Of a DNA stretch of 64,000 nt, positions 17,440-27,295 are shown one piece after another (position 1 is the stretch's first letter; every line of letters starts with the position of its first letter). The position numbers and the translations under genes are program-made. The notes below the pieces were generated by a model, which searched no databases, was not told the DNA's origin, and was given only the letters and a program-made list of their open reading frames with translations. Source of the DNA: Thiomicrospira aerophila AL3 (lineage in GTDB: Bacteria > Pseudomonadota > Gammaproteobacteria > Thiomicrospirales > Thiomicrospiraceae); contig NZ_CP007030.1 in the NCBI RefSeq assembly GCF_000227665.2, forward strand, positions 248,001 through 312,000, written 5' to 3'.

Positions 17440-18993
17440 ATGATGAAAGACCATTTAATTATTTTTGATACCACCTTGCGTGATGGCGAGCAAAGCCCAG
17501 GCGCTTCCATGACTAAAGAAGAAAAAGTGCGTATAGCTAAACAATTGGAAAAAATGCGGGTAGATGTTATTGAAGCCGGTTTTCCAGCCGCAAGTGAAGG
17601 TGACTTTGATTCGGTGCAGGCGGTCGCTAAGGTAATTAAGGATAGTACAGTTTGTGGTCTTGCCCGCGCCGTTGAGCATGATATTGTTAAAGCAGGTCTG
17701 GCTATTGCGCCGGCAAACTCTGGGCGTATCCACACCTTCATTGCAACCTCGCCGATCCATATGGAAATGAAGTTGCGTATGACACCTGATCAGGTTGTTG
17801 AGCGTGCGGTATGGGCGGTAAAGCGTGCCCGAGACTTTACTGATAATGTTGAGTTTTCTCCAGAAGATGCGGGGCGTTCTGAGCTAGATTTTTTATGCCG
17901 GGTGATTGAAGCGGCCATTGATGCCGGTGCGACAACCATTAATATACCTGACACGGTAGGCTATAACGTCCCGGAACAATTTGGCTATTTGTTTAAACAG
18001 TTGTTAGAGCGTATTCCTAATGCTGACAAAGCGGTTTTTTCAGCACACTGTCATAATGATTTGGGTTTGGCGGTAGCAAACTCACTTGCTGCGGTCACCC
18101 ATGGTGCGCGTCAAGTAGAGTGCACCATTAATGGTTTGGGTGAGCGTGCTGGTAATACGGCTCTAGAAGAATTAGTAATGGCGGTTAGAACTCGCCAAGA
18201 CTATTTCGCGGTAGATACACGTATTCATACCCCTGAAATTTTGACAGCGTCTCGTTTAGTATCTAATATCACTGGATTCAGTGTACAGCCCAATAAGGCC
18301 ATTGTTGGCGCGAATGCCTTTGCTCATGAATCGGGTATTCATCAAGATGGTGTACTCAAGCATCGCGAAACCTATGAAATTATGCGCGCGGAAGATGTGG
18401 GTTGGAGTACCAATAAAATGGTGTTGGGCAAGCACTCAGGTCGCAATGCCTTTAAAACACGCCTGCAAGAGTTAGGAATCGAGTTTGAAACCGAGCAACA
18501 ACTAAACGATGCTTTTGTTAGGTTTAAAGAATTAGCTGATCGAAAGCATGAAATTTATGACGAAGATTTGCAGGCCTTGGTAACCGATGCCAACATTGAA
18601 CGTGTTGAAAATGAGTCGATTAGACTCGTCGCGTTGAAAGTAGCTGCAGAGATGGGTGAGCAGCCTAGTGCCACTGTTACACTATCTTTGGAAGGTCAGG
18701 AGTTGACAGCGAGTGCGGTAGGTAGTGGTGTGGTTGATGCTACTTTTAAAGCTATTGAGCAAATTGTTAACTCTCAAACGAGTCTGGAGCTTTACTCGGT
18801 TAGTAACGTGACGAATGGCACCGACTCTTTGGGCGAAACATCGGTACGTTTAGAAAAGGGTGGGCGAATTGTGAATGGTCAAGGTTCAGATACTGATATC
18901 GTTACGGCGTCAGCAAAAGCCTACATTAACGCATTGAATAAGTTTTCAGATGCGGCAATTAAGGCGCATCCTCAGCGTCAAGAAACCGTTTAA
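17440..18993 (+). CDS. leuA: 2-isopropylmalate synthase
   Basis: Condenses acetyl-CoA with 2-oxoisovalerate, the first step of leucine synthesis. The N-terminal [19 protein letters not shown] is the DRE-TIM signature, and [16 protein letters not shown] carries the metal-binding His residues. The C-terminal LeuA regulatory domain (leucine feedback) occupies about 390-517. Two consecutive ATG codons (17440 and 17443) are possible starts. No Leu-rich leader peptide or attenuator is visible in the 68 bases upstream. Confidence 0.97.
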   Translation: MMKDHLIIFDTTLRDGEQSPGASMTKEEKVRIAKQLEKMRVDVIEAGFPAASEGDFDSVQAVAKVIKDSTVCGLARAVEHDIVKAGLAIAPANSGRIHTFIATSPIHMEMKLRMTPDQVVERAVWAVKRARDFTDNVEFSPEDAGRSELDFLCRVIEAAIDAGATTINIPDTVGYNVPEQFGYLFKQLLERIPNADKAVFSAHCHNDLGLAVANSLAAVTHGARQVECTINGLGERAGNTALEELVMAVRTRQDYFAVDTRIHTPEILTASRLVSNITGFSVQPNKAIVGANAFAHESGIHQDGVLKHRETYEIMRAEDVGWSTNKMVLGKHSGRNAFKTRLQELGIEFETEQQLNDAFVRFKELADRKHEIYDEDLQALVTDANIERVENESIRLVALKVAAEMGEQPSATVTLSLEGQELTASAVGSGVVDATFKAIEQIVNSQTSLELYSVSNVTNGTDSLGETSVRLEKGGRIVNGQGSDTDIVTASAKAYINALNKFSDAAIKAHPQRQETV

Positions 18994-19008
18994 TATAAAA
19001 GGTGATCC

Positions 19009-19521
19009 TTGTCGGCGATTGAGTTTTCTGACCATCATGCAATGTGGCGCGAACTGGGGGTTACCCTATGGTCGCCGCTTGTTTCTAATCCGCTAAATTT
19101 ATCTTCTGAGACGCATGTGAATCCACTTGAAACATCCGCACCCATTATCAAACAGCCGGTTGTTTTGTTAGCAGATTATGTTAATGATGCAGCAGGCTTG
19201 GTAGATTTACATGACTTAGATGTGGCCGGTGTCAATAAGCTGTGGCAGGATATCGTTCAGGTTCATTTTTTTGGATCTTCTTTGACAGTAATCGGTTTGA
19301 AGGCCTTCCAGGATTATGATGGTTGTTATGAGTTAGTTGATCGTTTTATTGAATGGGATGTTGAGGTGTTATTGCTGTTTGGTCAACATGAGCTGATGGC
19401 AGAGGTTCTCAGTGAGGGACTAGAGGTAGTTCATTTGCCAAGTTTGCAAGATTTGCGAGACAGCCCTCCGGCAAGACAGCGATGCTATGAGACACTGGTT
19501 ACACTGAACTTACTTGCTTAA
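19009..19521 (+). CDS. HolD-like protein, candidate DNA polymerase III psi subunit
   Basis: 170 residues. The N-terminal WRELGVTLWSP resembles the QLGITQW segment with which psi contacts chi, and the C-terminal LQDLRDSPPARQRCYETL resembles the DLRANPTAR end of E. coli HolD. The position directly before rimI also matches the holD-rimI order of E. coli. Psi bridges chi to the clamp loader. The start is probably TTG at 19009, with AAAGGTGAT five bases upstream; the next in-frame ATG (19042) would remove part of the conserved N-terminus. The similarity is recalled by eye, so the call is moderate. Confidence 0.65.
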   Translation: MSAIEFSDHHAMWRELGVTLWSPLVSNPLNLSSETHVNPLETSAPIIKQPVVLLADYVNDAAGLVDLHDLDVAGVNKLWQDIVQVHFFGSSLTVIGLKAFQDYDGCYELVDRFIEWDVEVLLLFGQHELMAEVLSEGLEVVHLPSLQDLRDSPPARQRCYETLVTLNLLA

Positions 19522-19524
19522 ACT

Positions 19525-20022
19525 ATGTCACCCTACGTCGCCTATTTGGATTTGACCGAGCCGGTTGAATTACCTGACAATACAACGCTTAGGTTAATGA
19601 ATTCAGCTGATTTACCTGCCGTTGTTGCGCTTGAGCAGCAGAATGCGTTGACTCCATGGAGCTTACGCTCATTTGAGTTGTCGTTAAATACTAAGCAGGC
19701 CAACTGGGTTGTTTATTTTGAAGCCACATTGGTTGGGTTTATTTGCGCCAATATTATTGTAGATGAACTGCATATTCTTAATCTAAGTGTCGCGCAAGAA
19801 TACCGAGGTCAAGGTTTGGCAACCGCTTTAATCATGCAGCTTTGTCGGGCGGTTAAAGATGTGCCTATTCGGGTGATTTATTTAGAAGTGCGTCAGTCAA
19901 ACAAAGTAGCACAGAAACTCTATCGCAAGTTGGGCTTTAGTTTAGATGGGGTTAGAAAGGGCTATTACCAAGGAGAGCGAGGCATCCGTGAAGATGCCTT
20001 GTTAATGTCGCGAGATTTTTAG
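19525..20022 (+). CDS. rimI: Ribosomal protein bS18 alanine N-acetyltransferase
   Basis: GNAT-family acetyltransferase that acetylates the N-terminal alanine of ribosomal protein S18. The acetyl-CoA loop is VAQEYRGQGLATALI (about residues 89-103), and VRQSNKVAQKLYRKLGF is the typical RimI beta5-alpha4 region. 165 residues, a little longer than E. coli RimI (148). It starts three bases after the HolD-like gene and overlaps convergent suhB by four bases. Confidence 0.92.
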   Translation: MSPYVAYLDLTEPVELPDNTTLRLMNSADLPAVVALEQQNALTPWSLRSFELSLNTKQANWVVYFEATLVGFICANIIVDELHILNLSVAQEYRGQGLATALIMQLCRAVKDVPIRVIYLEVRQSNKVAQKLYRKLGFSLDGVRKGYYQGERGIREDALLMSRDF

Positions 20023-20819
20023 CGTTTTAATTCGGTGCGAATATGTTGGCTTACGCCTATTGCTAGATGTTTAAATAGTTTTGGATTACCCGCCAATACA
20101 TTGCCTGATGCGAGTTGGTTGTCCCCGCCCGCAAAATCGCTGCAACGGCCACCCGCTTCTTGAACTAGCAAAATGCCGGCAGCAATATCCCAAGGTTTTA
20201 AGTTGAACTCCCAATAGCCGTCTACACGTCCGCAGGCAACATATGCAAGATCGAGTGCAGCGCTTCCTGCACGTCGAATGCCCGCTGTTTCAGTCATGAA
20301 GAATTTTAAGGTAGCCAAATAGTCGTCAATATAGTCAAACTGGTAATAGGGAAAGCCGGTGGCTAACAGGGCGTCTTGCAGATTTTTCTGCTCAGTGACC
20401 CTGATGCGACGATTGTTTAACTTGGCGCCTTGCCCCTTAGATGCGCTGAACATTTCATCGCGCATTGGATCATATACAACACCATGCTGTAATTTACCTT
20501 TTTCAGTTACCGCAATCGATACACTAAAATGTGGGAACTGGTGAAGATAGTTGGTCGTGCCATCAAGCGGGTCAATAATCCATTGAATTGGAGAGTCAGC
20601 TTGGTTGTGCCCGGTCTCTTCGCCTAGGATAGCATGGTCGGGGTAATATTTTTTTATGGTTTTAATGATGGTTCGTTCGGCGAGTTGATCGACTTGCGTG
20701 ACGTAGTTATTGCGATCTTTTTCAGTGATTTCAAGGCGATCGATATCTTGGGCGTATTTCATTATGATCTCGCCGGCTTCTCGCGCGGCAATCATGGCAA
20801 CATTTAAAATCGGGTGCAT
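20019..20819 (-). CDS. suhB: Inositol-1-monophosphatase SuhB
   Basis: Mg-dependent phosphatase fold, also a component of the rRNA antitermination complex in E. coli. The metal-site motifs are intact: GEETG (about residues 60-64), IDPLDGTTNY (near 81-90) and the C-terminal WDIAAGILLVQEAGG. 266 residues matches SuhB. It diverges from trmJ, an arrangement that is widespread in gammaproteobacteria. boxA-like sites in the rRNA operon at 56-58 kb fit a role in antitermination here. Confidence 0.95.
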   Translation of the reverse strand: MHPILNVAMIAAREAGEIIMKYAQDIDRLEITEKDRNNYVTQVDQLAERTIIKTIKKYYPDHAILGEETGHNQADSPIQWIIDPLDGTTNYLHQFPHFSVSIAVTEKGKLQHGVVYDPMRDEMFSASKGQGAKLNNRRIRVTEQKNLQDALLATGFPYYQFDYIDDYLATLKFFMTETAGIRRAGSAALDLAYVACGRVDGYWEFNLKPWDIAAGILLVQEAGGRCSDFAGGDNQLASGNVLAGNPKLFKHLAIGVSQHIRTELKR

Positions 20820-20859
20820 AGCTAGTGAGAATCCAAATTGTAAAAGAGAGATCGAGGGT

Positions 20860-20883
20860 AACGCTTGGTGTGTGCCAAGTGTT
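20860..20883. promoter_or_regulatory. Inverted repeat in the suhB/trmJ divergent intergenic region
   Basis: AACGCTTGG-tgtgtg-CCAAGTGTT is a nine-base-pair inverted repeat with one G-T pair, between two divergent start codons. It could be an operator or a 5'-UTR hairpin; there is no T-run to make it a terminator. Confidence 0.4.
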
Positions 20884-20923
20884 AAACTGTAATATCCAAT
20901 TATAAACTATTTAGCAGGTAATT

Positions 20924-21664
20924 ATGCAGGATCAGTTTGCGCCGCTTAGTGCTATTCGAATTGTATTAGTCGCCACTTCCCATCCAGGCAATATCGGTGC
21001 TGTCGCACGCGCGATGAAAAATATGGGCTTAAGTGACCTGGTATTGGTCAATCCACATCAGTTTCCATCCTATGAGGCGTCGGCGCGTGCTTCTGGCGCG
21101 GCCGATATTCTAGATCAAGCGCGAGTGGTTACTCAGCTGGCTGATGCGTTGAGTGATTGTCATCAAGTTATCGGCGCGAGCGCGCGACTGCGTAAAGTGT
21201 CCTGGCCACAACTGTCTTCTCGTGAAGTAGGTGAATATGCGGTTAAGGAAGTCGCGAAGGGGCGTGTTGCACTGGTGTTTGGGCGAGAGGATTCCGGTTT
21301 AACTAATGAAGAGTTAGATCAGTGTCATATACTAGGGCATATTGCCTCTAACCCTGAATATAGTTCATTAAATTTAGCGGCTGCGGTTCAGGTCTTTGCT
21401 TATGAGTGCCGAATGGCTTGTAATCCGCTGGTACCAGATGGCTTAGGCTACCGTTTTGATGCTGCGACTCATGCTCAGATGGAAGGTTTTTATAGCCATC
21501 TTGAGCAGGCATTAACGGATATTGAATACCTTGATCCAGCTAAGCATGAGCGTTTTATGCGTCGGATGCGACGATTGTTTAATCGTGCTAAATTAGACGC
21601 TAAAGAAGTAACCATTTTGCGGGGAATTCTAACTGCCGCAGTTAGAAGTGCCCCAAAAAGCTAG
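20924..21664 (+). CDS. trmJ: tRNA (cytidine/uridine-2'-O-)-methyltransferase TrmJ
   Basis: SpoU/TrmH-type SPOUT methyltransferase that methylates the 2'-OH of nucleotide 32 in tRNA. Visible motifs are [16 protein letters not shown] (motif 1), [15 protein letters not shown] (motif 2) and [15 protein letters not shown] (motif 3, forming the trefoil knot). 246 residues equals E. coli TrmJ. It heads the conserved trmJ-cysE-iscR order. Confidence 0.95.
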   Translation: MQDQFAPLSAIRIVLVATSHPGNIGAVARAMKNMGLSDLVLVNPHQFPSYEASARASGAADILDQARVVTQLADALSDCHQVIGASARLRKVSWPQLSSREVGEYAVKEVAKGRVALVFGREDSGLTNEELDQCHILGHIASNPEYSSLNLAAAVQVFAYECRMACNPLVPDGLGYRFDAATHAQMEGFYSHLEQALTDIEYLDPAKHERFMRRMRRLFNRAKLDAKEVTILRGILTAAVRSAPKS

Positions 21665-21672
21665 GAGCCAGC

Positions 21673-22467
21673 ATGTTTAAATTAGTGCGCGAAGATGTGC
21701 TGTGTGTGTTTAGTCGCGACCCTGCTGCTCGTAACCTTTGGGATGTCTTGACAACTTATCCGGGGGTTCATGCCATCATTTGGTATCGTGCGGCTAATTG
21801 GTTGTGGCGTAAAGGTTTGAAATGGTTAGCGCGTTGGCTAGCGACTATTGCAAGGTGGTTTACTGGCGTTGAGATTCATCCTGCCGCTACGATCGGACGA
21901 CGTGTATTTATTGATCATGGCATGGGCGTGGTGATTGGTGAAACGGCTGAGATTGGTGATGATTGCACCTTATATCATGGTGTTACGCTTGGCGGTACCT
22001 CTTGGAAAGAGGGCAAGCGGCATCCAACACTGGGTGCGCGTGTGGTTGTGGGTGCAGGAGCAAAAATTCTGGGCCTCATTCAGGTGGGGGATGATGCGCG
22101 AATAGGGTCTAATGCGGTGGTGGTGAAAGATGTTCCTAGCGCCAAAACAGTGGTAGGCATCCCTGGTCGTATTGTTAAGAAAAAGTCCGATACCGAGCAT
22201 AAGCGGGCTAAAATGGCCGAAAAAATTGGATTTGATGCCTATGGAATTACCGCAAATGGCGATGATCCAATTGAAAAGGCAATTTATAGTTTGCTTGATC
22301 ATATTCAAGCGCAAGATGAGAAAATCGCTTTTTTATCTCGTCAAGTACAAAAACTGGGTGGGGAAGCGGTGGATCTTGCGATGCCTGACCTTGCTGGTGC
22401 GGTGCTTGAACCAGATGACCCTGAACAAGCTATTCATCTGAAACATAAGAATCAAATAGTTGAGTAG
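21673..22467 (+). CDS. cysE: Serine O-acetyltransferase
   Basis: First committed step of cysteine synthesis: serine plus acetyl-CoA to O-acetylserine. The left-handed beta-helix hexapeptide repeat runs from about [22 protein letters not shown] to VGIPGRIV, including the DHGMG and GGTSW motifs. 264 residues, EpsC/CysE type, with a longer charged C-terminal tail than E. coli. It lies eight bases after trmJ, next to the Fe-S regulator iscR, linking cysteine supply with cluster assembly. Confidence 0.94.
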   Translation: MFKLVREDVLCVFSRDPAARNLWDVLTTYPGVHAIIWYRAANWLWRKGLKWLARWLATIARWFTGVEIHPAATIGRRVFIDHGMGVVIGETAEIGDDCTLYHGVTLGGTSWKEGKRHPTLGARVVVGAGAKILGLIQVGDDARIGSNAVVVKDVPSAKTVVGIPGRIVKKKSDTEHKRAKMAEKIGFDAYGITANGDDPIEKAIYSLLDHIQAQDEKIAFLSRQVQKLGGEAVDLAMPDLAGAVLEPDDPEQAIHLKHKNQIVE

Positions 22468-22519
22468 AAAGCTAGGTTATTATACCATTATGTATAATTT
22501 GTAATACTGAAGGTCTGGC

Positions 22520-22963
22520 ATGAAACTCACTTCGAAAGGGCGTTACGCAGTTACCGCTATGATTGATATAGCACTTTATCAAGATGATGGTGCGGTGACG
22601 CTTGCGATGATTTCAGAGCGTCAGGCAATTTCTTTGTCCTATTTGGAGCAGCTGTTCGCTAAGTTGAAGAAAGCGGATTTAGTGGTTTCAGCTAGAGGTC
22701 CGGGTGGGGGGTATCGTCTTAGTCGAGCAGCGTCGGACATCACCATTCGTCAGGTTATTGATGCGGTGGATGAAGAAATCGATGTGAGACGCTGTGGTGG
22801 TAAGTCAAATTGTCACAAGGGTCAACAGTGTTTATCTCACCATCTTTGGGAAGACTTGAGTGAAATGATTGGGGGTTTTCTTGCTGAAGTGACCCTGCAG
22901 TCTTTGTTTGATCAACATCACGCCTCTAAACAGTTTCAAATAGCCGTTAACTCAATAAATTAG
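22520..22963 (+). CDS. iscR: Rrf2-family Fe-S regulator IscR
   Basis: Winged-helix regulator that senses [2Fe-2S] status. The cluster ligands are exactly placed: Cys92, Cys98, Cys104 and His107 in [18 protein letters not shown]. The N-terminal HTH begins [18 protein letters not shown]. 147 residues is normal. The gene is followed after nine bases by iscA, so it probably represses its own short operon. iscS and iscU, normally the next two genes, are missing here. Confidence 0.96.
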   Translation: MKLTSKGRYAVTAMIDIALYQDDGAVTLAMISERQAISLSYLEQLFAKLKKADLVVSARGPGGGYRLSRAASDITIRQVIDAVDEEIDVRRCGGKSNCHKGQQCLSHHLWEDLSEMIGGFLAEVTLQSLFDQHHASKQFQIAVNSIN

Positions 22964-22972
22964 GAGCGATTT

Positions 22973-23299
22973 ATGGCGGTAAGTTTAACACCCGCAGCAG
23001 CACAGCGCGTAAAAACCATGATCGATAAGCGTGGACAAGGGATCGGCTTAAGGGTCGGTGTAAAAAAAAGTGGCTGCACAGGTTTTGCCTATGTCGTTGA
23101 TTATGTTGATGAGCCCAATGTTGATGATCACATTTTTGTCAACCACGGCGTAGATGTTTATGTTGATCCCAAGAGTTTGTCAGCTATCGATGGCATGGAA
23201 ATTGATTATGTTAGAGAAAGCTTGCTAAACGAAGGATTTGAGTTTCGAAATCCCAACGTCAAAGACGAGTGTGGTTGTGGTGAGTCATTCAGTGTTTAG
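22973..23299 (+). CDS. iscA: Fe-S assembly A-type carrier IscA
   Basis: A-type carrier of iron or Fe-S clusters. The three conserved cysteines are Cys35 (KSGCTGFAY) and Cys100 and Cys102 (ECGCGESF). 108 residues, one longer than E. coli IscA. It sits immediately downstream of iscR with AGGAG before the ATG. The gap to ndk (93 bases) holds none of hscB, hscA, fdx or iscX. Confidence 0.95.
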   Translation: MAVSLTPAAAQRVKTMIDKRGQGIGLRVGVKKSGCTGFAYVVDYVDEPNVDDHIFVNHGVDVYVDPKSLSAIDGMEIDYVRESLLNEGFEFRNPNVKDECGCGESFSV

Positions 23300-23392
23300 T
23301 CGTAAATGATGGATTAAACCCGAGTCTTGGCTATAAAAAAGACTAAAAACTTGTTAATATAGAACACATTTTTTGTATTTTAGGTAGTCAAG

Positions 23393-23797
23393 ATGGAGCA
23401 AACACTTTCAATTATCAAGCCCGATGCGGTCCAAAAGCACTTAATTGGTGAGATTGTTGGACGATTTGAGCAATCTGGCTTGTATCCCGTTCAAATAAAA
23501 ATGATCACTTTTAGTGTTGCGCAAGCAGAAGCGTTTTACGCTGAACATCTGGGTCGTGAATTTTATCAACCTCTTATTGACTTTATGACTTCGGGCCCAT
23601 CAGTGGTGATGGTTCTTGAGGGTAATGATGCGATCAAGCGTAATCGTCAGTTGATGGGCGTCACGAATCCAGATTTGGCGGAGCCAGGCACGATCAGAGC
23701 CGATTATGCTGAATCAACACGTTTAAACTGCGTTCATGGGTCTGATAGCGCTGCAAGCGCTGAGCGTGAAATTCAGTTCTTTTTTGCTAAACACTAG
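23393..23797 (+). CDS. ndk: Nucleoside diphosphate kinase
   Basis: Transfers the gamma phosphate from ATP to other NDPs through a phosphohistidine. The active-site block is [16 protein letters not shown], with His in the conserved NxxHGSD. The N-terminal [10 protein letters not shown] and the GTIRADYA segment are typical. 134 residues, slightly shorter than the usual 141-143. In many gammaproteobacteria ndk follows the isc operon and precedes rlmN, as here. Confidence 0.96.
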   Translation: MEQTLSIIKPDAVQKHLIGEIVGRFEQSGLYPVQIKMITFSVAQAEAFYAEHLGREFYQPLIDFMTSGPSVVMVLEGNDAIKRNRQLMGVTNPDLAEPGTIRADYAESTRLNCVHGSDSAASAEREIQFFFAKH

Positions 23798-23807
23798 GTC
23801 TTCATAC

Positions 23808-24944
23808 ATGTCTGTAGAAATCGTATCGACGACTCCTTCAGAGTCAATATCAAAAGTGGATCTTTTGGGATTAGATTATGATGCGCTGGTTGTTTTCTTT
23901 GAATCTATCGGAGAAAAATCGTTTCGTGCCAAACAGGTCATGAAGTGGATTCATCAATTGGGTGTGAGTGATTTTGACTTAATGACCAATATCAGTAAGC
24001 CGCTACGTGAGAAGTTGAAGCAACATGCTTGGATTCGCAGTCCTAAAATTGTGACCGAGCAATTATCTGATGATGGCACGATTAAGTGGTTGATTGAGGT
24101 CGATCAGCAAAATTGTATTGAAACAGTGTTTATTCCTGAAGCAGATCGCGGCACTCTATGTATCTCATCACAAGTAGGATGCGCATTAGATTGTTCTTTT
24201 TGCGCAACAGCGCAACAGGGATTTAATCGTAATCTTGAGAATTGGGAAATTATTGCGCAAATGTGGGTGGCAAACAAAGCTTTAGGAGCCAACCCAAAAG
24301 CAGAGCGGAAAATCAGCAATGTGGTGTTTATGGGTATGGGCGAACCTTTGCTCAATGTGACCCATGTTTTCCCGGTGGCCAAACTGTTAATGGATGATAA
24401 TGCTTATGGTTTGTCAAAGCGCAGGGTGACTATTAGTACCGCTGGTGTTGTGCCGGCAATTGATAAATTAAAAGATGAAGTTGATGTGAGTTTGGCTATT
24501 TCGCTGCATGCCCCGAATAATGCTTTACGAGACCAGTTAGTTCCAATCAATAAAAAGTATCCTCTTGAAGTGCTGATGCCGGCATTGCATCGTTATGTGG
24601 CTGACGGGCATGCTAAAAAGCATATTACAGTAGAATATGTAATGCTTGACCAAGTCAATGATGAGGAAGAGCATGCGCACCAATTAGTTGAATTGCTGGG
24701 TAACCTGATCTGTAAGGTTAATTTAATTCCCTTTAATCCTTTTCCTAACACTCCCTATTTGCGGTCGTCCAATAATCGGGTGCATCGCTTTCAACGCGTT
24801 TTGCATGAAGCCGGCATAAATTGCACGATTCGAAAAACGCGGGGAGATGATATTGATGCAGCCTGTGGTCAATTAGCGGGTAAGGTCAAGGATAGGACTA
24901 AGCGGACTTTGCATCGAGTTAACTTTGAATCTAAGGTAGTTTAG
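23808..24944 (+). CDS. rlmN: Dual-specificity 23S rRNA A2503 / tRNA A37 C2-methyltransferase
   Basis: Radical SAM methyltransferase. The CxxxCxxC cluster site is CALDCSFC (Cys125, 129 and 132), and the C-terminal [20 protein letters not shown] carries the catalytic Cys. I chose ATG 23808 (378 residues, typical); the longer reading from 23736 runs inside ndk. It begins ten bases after the ndk stop, and its TAG overlaps a possible GTG of the next gene. Confidence 0.96.
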   Translation: MSVEIVSTTPSESISKVDLLGLDYDALVVFFESIGEKSFRAKQVMKWIHQLGVSDFDLMTNISKPLREKLKQHAWIRSPKIVTEQLSDDGTIKWLIEVDQQNCIETVFIPEADRGTLCISSQVGCALDCSFCATAQQGFNRNLENWEIIAQMWVANKALGANPKAERKISNVVFMGMGEPLLNVTHVFPVAKLLMDDNAYGLSKRRVTISTAGVVPAIDKLKDEVDVSLAISLHAPNNALRDQLVPINKKYPLEVLMPALHRYVADGHAKKHITVEYVMLDQVNDEEEHAHQLVELLGNLICKVNLIPFNPFPNTPYLRSSNNRVHRFQRVLHEAGINCTIRKTRGDDIDAACGQLAGKVKDRTKRTLHRVNFESKVV

Positions 24945-24967
24945 TGAATCATAAAGGTGAGCCAAGC

Positions 24968-25351
24968 ATGACTGTTGAACACTCACAAGAACCAGGCCTG
25001 GCCTTGGGAGAGGCGCTTGAGCAAGCAAGGTTACAGCAGGATTTAACTCAGGAAGCGATGGCCGACATCATGAAGCTTAGTCTTGATAAAATTAACGAGA
25101 TGGAGTCTTATGTCGATTTGTCATCCTTGTCACCTTTTGATAGGGGGTATGTGCGCAATTATGCGAGTAAGGTCGAGCTTGATCTTGAACCGTTTGAACT
25201 GAACGCGCAAGAGTTGAAAAAAATTGCTGCAGAGCTTCAGCCAATTTCAAAAGAAGATTGGTCTAAACCATTTTTCCCATGGTTGAGGGTGTCAATTGGT
25301 CTACTGGTCATCACATTGTTCAGTGCCGCGCTGGCAATATATTTTATTTAG
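24968..25351 (+). CDS. Short RodZ-like protein: HTH domain plus one membrane helix
   Basis: 127 residues. The N-terminal part is the HTH_25 fold of RodZ (LGEALEQARLQQDLTQEAMA ... RGYVRNYASKVELDLE), and the tail is a single membrane segment (WLRVSIGLLVITLFSAALAIYFI) that ends the protein. Full-length RodZ (about 330 residues) continues with a periplasmic domain, absent here. The position between rlmN and hisS is where rodZ normally sits. ATG 24968 is preferred because AGGTGA lies upstream; a GTG at 24944 would add eight residues. Confidence 0.8.
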   Translation: MTVEHSQEPGLALGEALEQARLQQDLTQEAMADIMKLSLDKINEMESYVDLSSLSPFDRGYVRNYASKVELDLEPFELNAQELKKIAAELQPISKEDWSKPFFPWLRVSIGLLVITLFSAALAIYFI

Positions 25352-25381
25352 TGAATCTAACACTCAGAGTATTTCATCGAT

Positions 25382-26650
25382 ATGGCAACTAAACTGACTG
25401 CAGTCCGTGGCATGAATGATTATGTGCAAGACAATGCTGCGATATTGCAATTTTTAATTCAGACAGCAGAACGGACGCTTAGCCAATATGGCTATCAACC
25501 TATTTATCTTCCTGTTGTAGAAAAGACGGCGTTATTTAGCCGTGCGATTGGTGAAGTGACCGATATCGTCGAAAAAGAAATGTATACCTTCGACGACCGA
25601 AATGGGGACAGCTTGAGTTTGCGTCCCGAGGGGACAGCTGGGTGCGTCCGGGCGATGATTGAAAATGGGTTGTTATACAATCAGACTCAAAAGATTTACT
25701 ATTACGGTCCGATGTTTCGCCATGAGCGTCCGCAAAAAGGACGTTATCGTCAGTTTCATCAATTTGGCGTGGAAGTATTTGGTTTTTCGGCCGCAGAAGT
25801 AGATGCCGAGTTAATTGCTATTACCGCAAGGCTTTGGGAGGCTTTGGGTTTTGATGATTTTGAATTACAACTCAACTCACTAGGGAGTGCGCAAGCGCGG
25901 GCTGAGTATAAAACAATCTTAACGGATTATTTTAAACAGCATCTTGACCAGCTAGATGAAGACAGTTTGAGACGTTTAGACCGTAACCCTTTGCGGATTC
26001 TAGATAGTAAAAATCCGGCGATGGCTGAATTGATTCAACAAGCACCTAAGCTTGCAGACCATTTAGATGCAGAGTCTCGTGATCACTTTAACCAGCTTTG
26101 CGCTCTTCTTGATGGCCTAGGTATTGACTATACGCTCAATAGCAATCTTGTAAGAGGGTTGGATTATTACAATCAAACAGTGTTTGAGTGGACCACCAGC
26201 AAATTGGGTGCGCAGGCGACAGTCTGTGCCGGCGGTCGTTATGATGGCTTGGTGAGCCAAATTGGGGGGCAAGCTACACCTGCCGTTGGCTTTGCGATGG
26301 GCTTAGAGCGTTTAATGGTGTTGTTAGCCGAATCTGGCTTTAAGCCCAAAGCTACTGCAGATATATATATGATTGTGGCCCACGATGCAGCGATTCCGGC
26401 AGCAAGTTTGTTATGCGAAAGCATACGAGATCATTTTCCAGAACTGCGCGTTGTGCTGCACAGCGGGGGGGGGAGTATTAAGAGCCAATTCAAAAAGGCC
26501 GACAAATCAGGTGCGCGCTTCGCACTCGTGCTGGGTGAGGATGAACTCGCTACTCAAAGCTTGCAGCTTAAAGCACTTAGGGAAGATGTCGCACAAGAAA
26601 CCCTCAGTTGGGATCAGTTAATCACCCATTTAAGTACAAGGATTAAATAA
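25382..26650 (+). CDS. hisS: Histidyl-tRNA synthetase
   Basis: Class II aminoacyl-tRNA synthetase. Motif 2 is visible in [24 protein letters not shown], the histidine-A motif in [15 protein letters not shown], and motif 3 in [10 protein letters not shown]. The C-terminal ~95 residues form the anticodon-binding domain. 422 residues matches E. coli HisS (424). Gene order rodZ-(ispG)-hisS-yfgM-bamB-der is conserved, but ispG is absent here. Confidence 0.97.
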   Translation: MATKLTAVRGMNDYVQDNAAILQFLIQTAERTLSQYGYQPIYLPVVEKTALFSRAIGEVTDIVEKEMYTFDDRNGDSLSLRPEGTAGCVRAMIENGLLYNQTQKIYYYGPMFRHERPQKGRYRQFHQFGVEVFGFSAAEVDAELIAITARLWEALGFDDFELQLNSLGSAQARAEYKTILTDYFKQHLDQLDEDSLRRLDRNPLRILDSKNPAMAELIQQAPKLADHLDAESRDHFNQLCALLDGLGIDYTLNSNLVRGLDYYNQTVFEWTTSKLGAQATVCAGGRYDGLVSQIGGQATPAVGFAMGLERLMVLLAESGFKPKATADIYMIVAHDAAIPAASLLCESIRDHFPELRVVLHSGGGSIKSQFKKADKSGARFALVLGEDELATQSLQLKALREDVAQETLSWDQLITHLSTRIK

Positions 26651-26653
26651 GTT

Positions 26654-27295
26654 ATGAGTCGCCATGATAGTGAACAAGAGCAACTTGCACAATTAAAAGC
26701 TTGGTGGGATAAGTGGGGCACTTGGTTGTTAAGTGCTGTGCTAATTGTCGTATTAAGTTTTTCTGGGTGGCGTTATTGGCAAGCTAGTCAATTAAGCAAA
26801 GCGACAACCGCGTCTATGACCTTTGATATGCTGGAGGTGAGTCAGCAGACCGGCCAATTCGGTGAAGTAACTCGTGAAGCGCGACGCTTAATGCAAGATT
26901 TTCCTCGAAGTCCTTATGCTGCTGCCGCGGCAATGATGTTAGCCAGTTACTACATTGAACAGGGTGAGTTTGACGAGGCGCAGGACGCTTTAGAATGGGT
27001 TATAGCTGCTCGAGTTGATAATGCATTTATGGAAGCAGCCGCTTTGCGTTTAGTTAGATTACATATTAATGCGCAACGTTATGAGTTAGCACAACAAGCA
27101 CTAGAGCAGATTGCCACTGCGCTATTGCCAGCGCCATCGCGAGCCCAGTATGATTATCATCAAGGACTTATCAATATGCACCAGGGTGATGCAGAGCAAG
27201 CAAAAGCAGCGTTTGAAAGGGTATTGGCTAATCCAAGTGCTACAGCTGACTTGCGCAATATTGCACGCTTATACAAGGATGATTTAGCGCTGTGA
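26654..27295 (+). CDS. yfgM: YfgM, SecYEG-associated periplasmic TPR protein
   Basis: 213 residues: a short cytoplasmic N-terminus, one membrane anchor (WGTWLLSAVLIVVLSFSGW, about residues 22-40), then periplasmic TPR repeats (SPYAAAAAMMLASYYIEQG, GLINMHQGDAEQAKAAFERVL). YfgM pairs with the chaperone PpiD at the Sec translocon. The gene begins three bases after hisS and its TGA overlaps the GTG start of bamB, so the two are coupled. Confidence 0.92.
   Translation: MSRHDSEQEQLAQLKAWWDKWGTWLLSAVLIVVLSFSGWRYWQASQLSKATTASMTFDMLEVSQQTGQFGEVTREARRLMQDFPRSPYAAAAAMMLASYYIEQGEFDEAQDALEWVIAARVDNAFMEAAALRLVRLHINAQRYELAQQALEQIATALLPAPSRAQYDYHQGLINMHQGDAEQAKAAFERVLANPSATADLRNIARLYKDDLAL

Noticed and set aside
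24944-24967. GTG at 24944 as the start of the RodZ-like gene
   Set aside because: The ATG at 24968 has AGGTGA at a good distance and the extra eight residues add nothing conserved.
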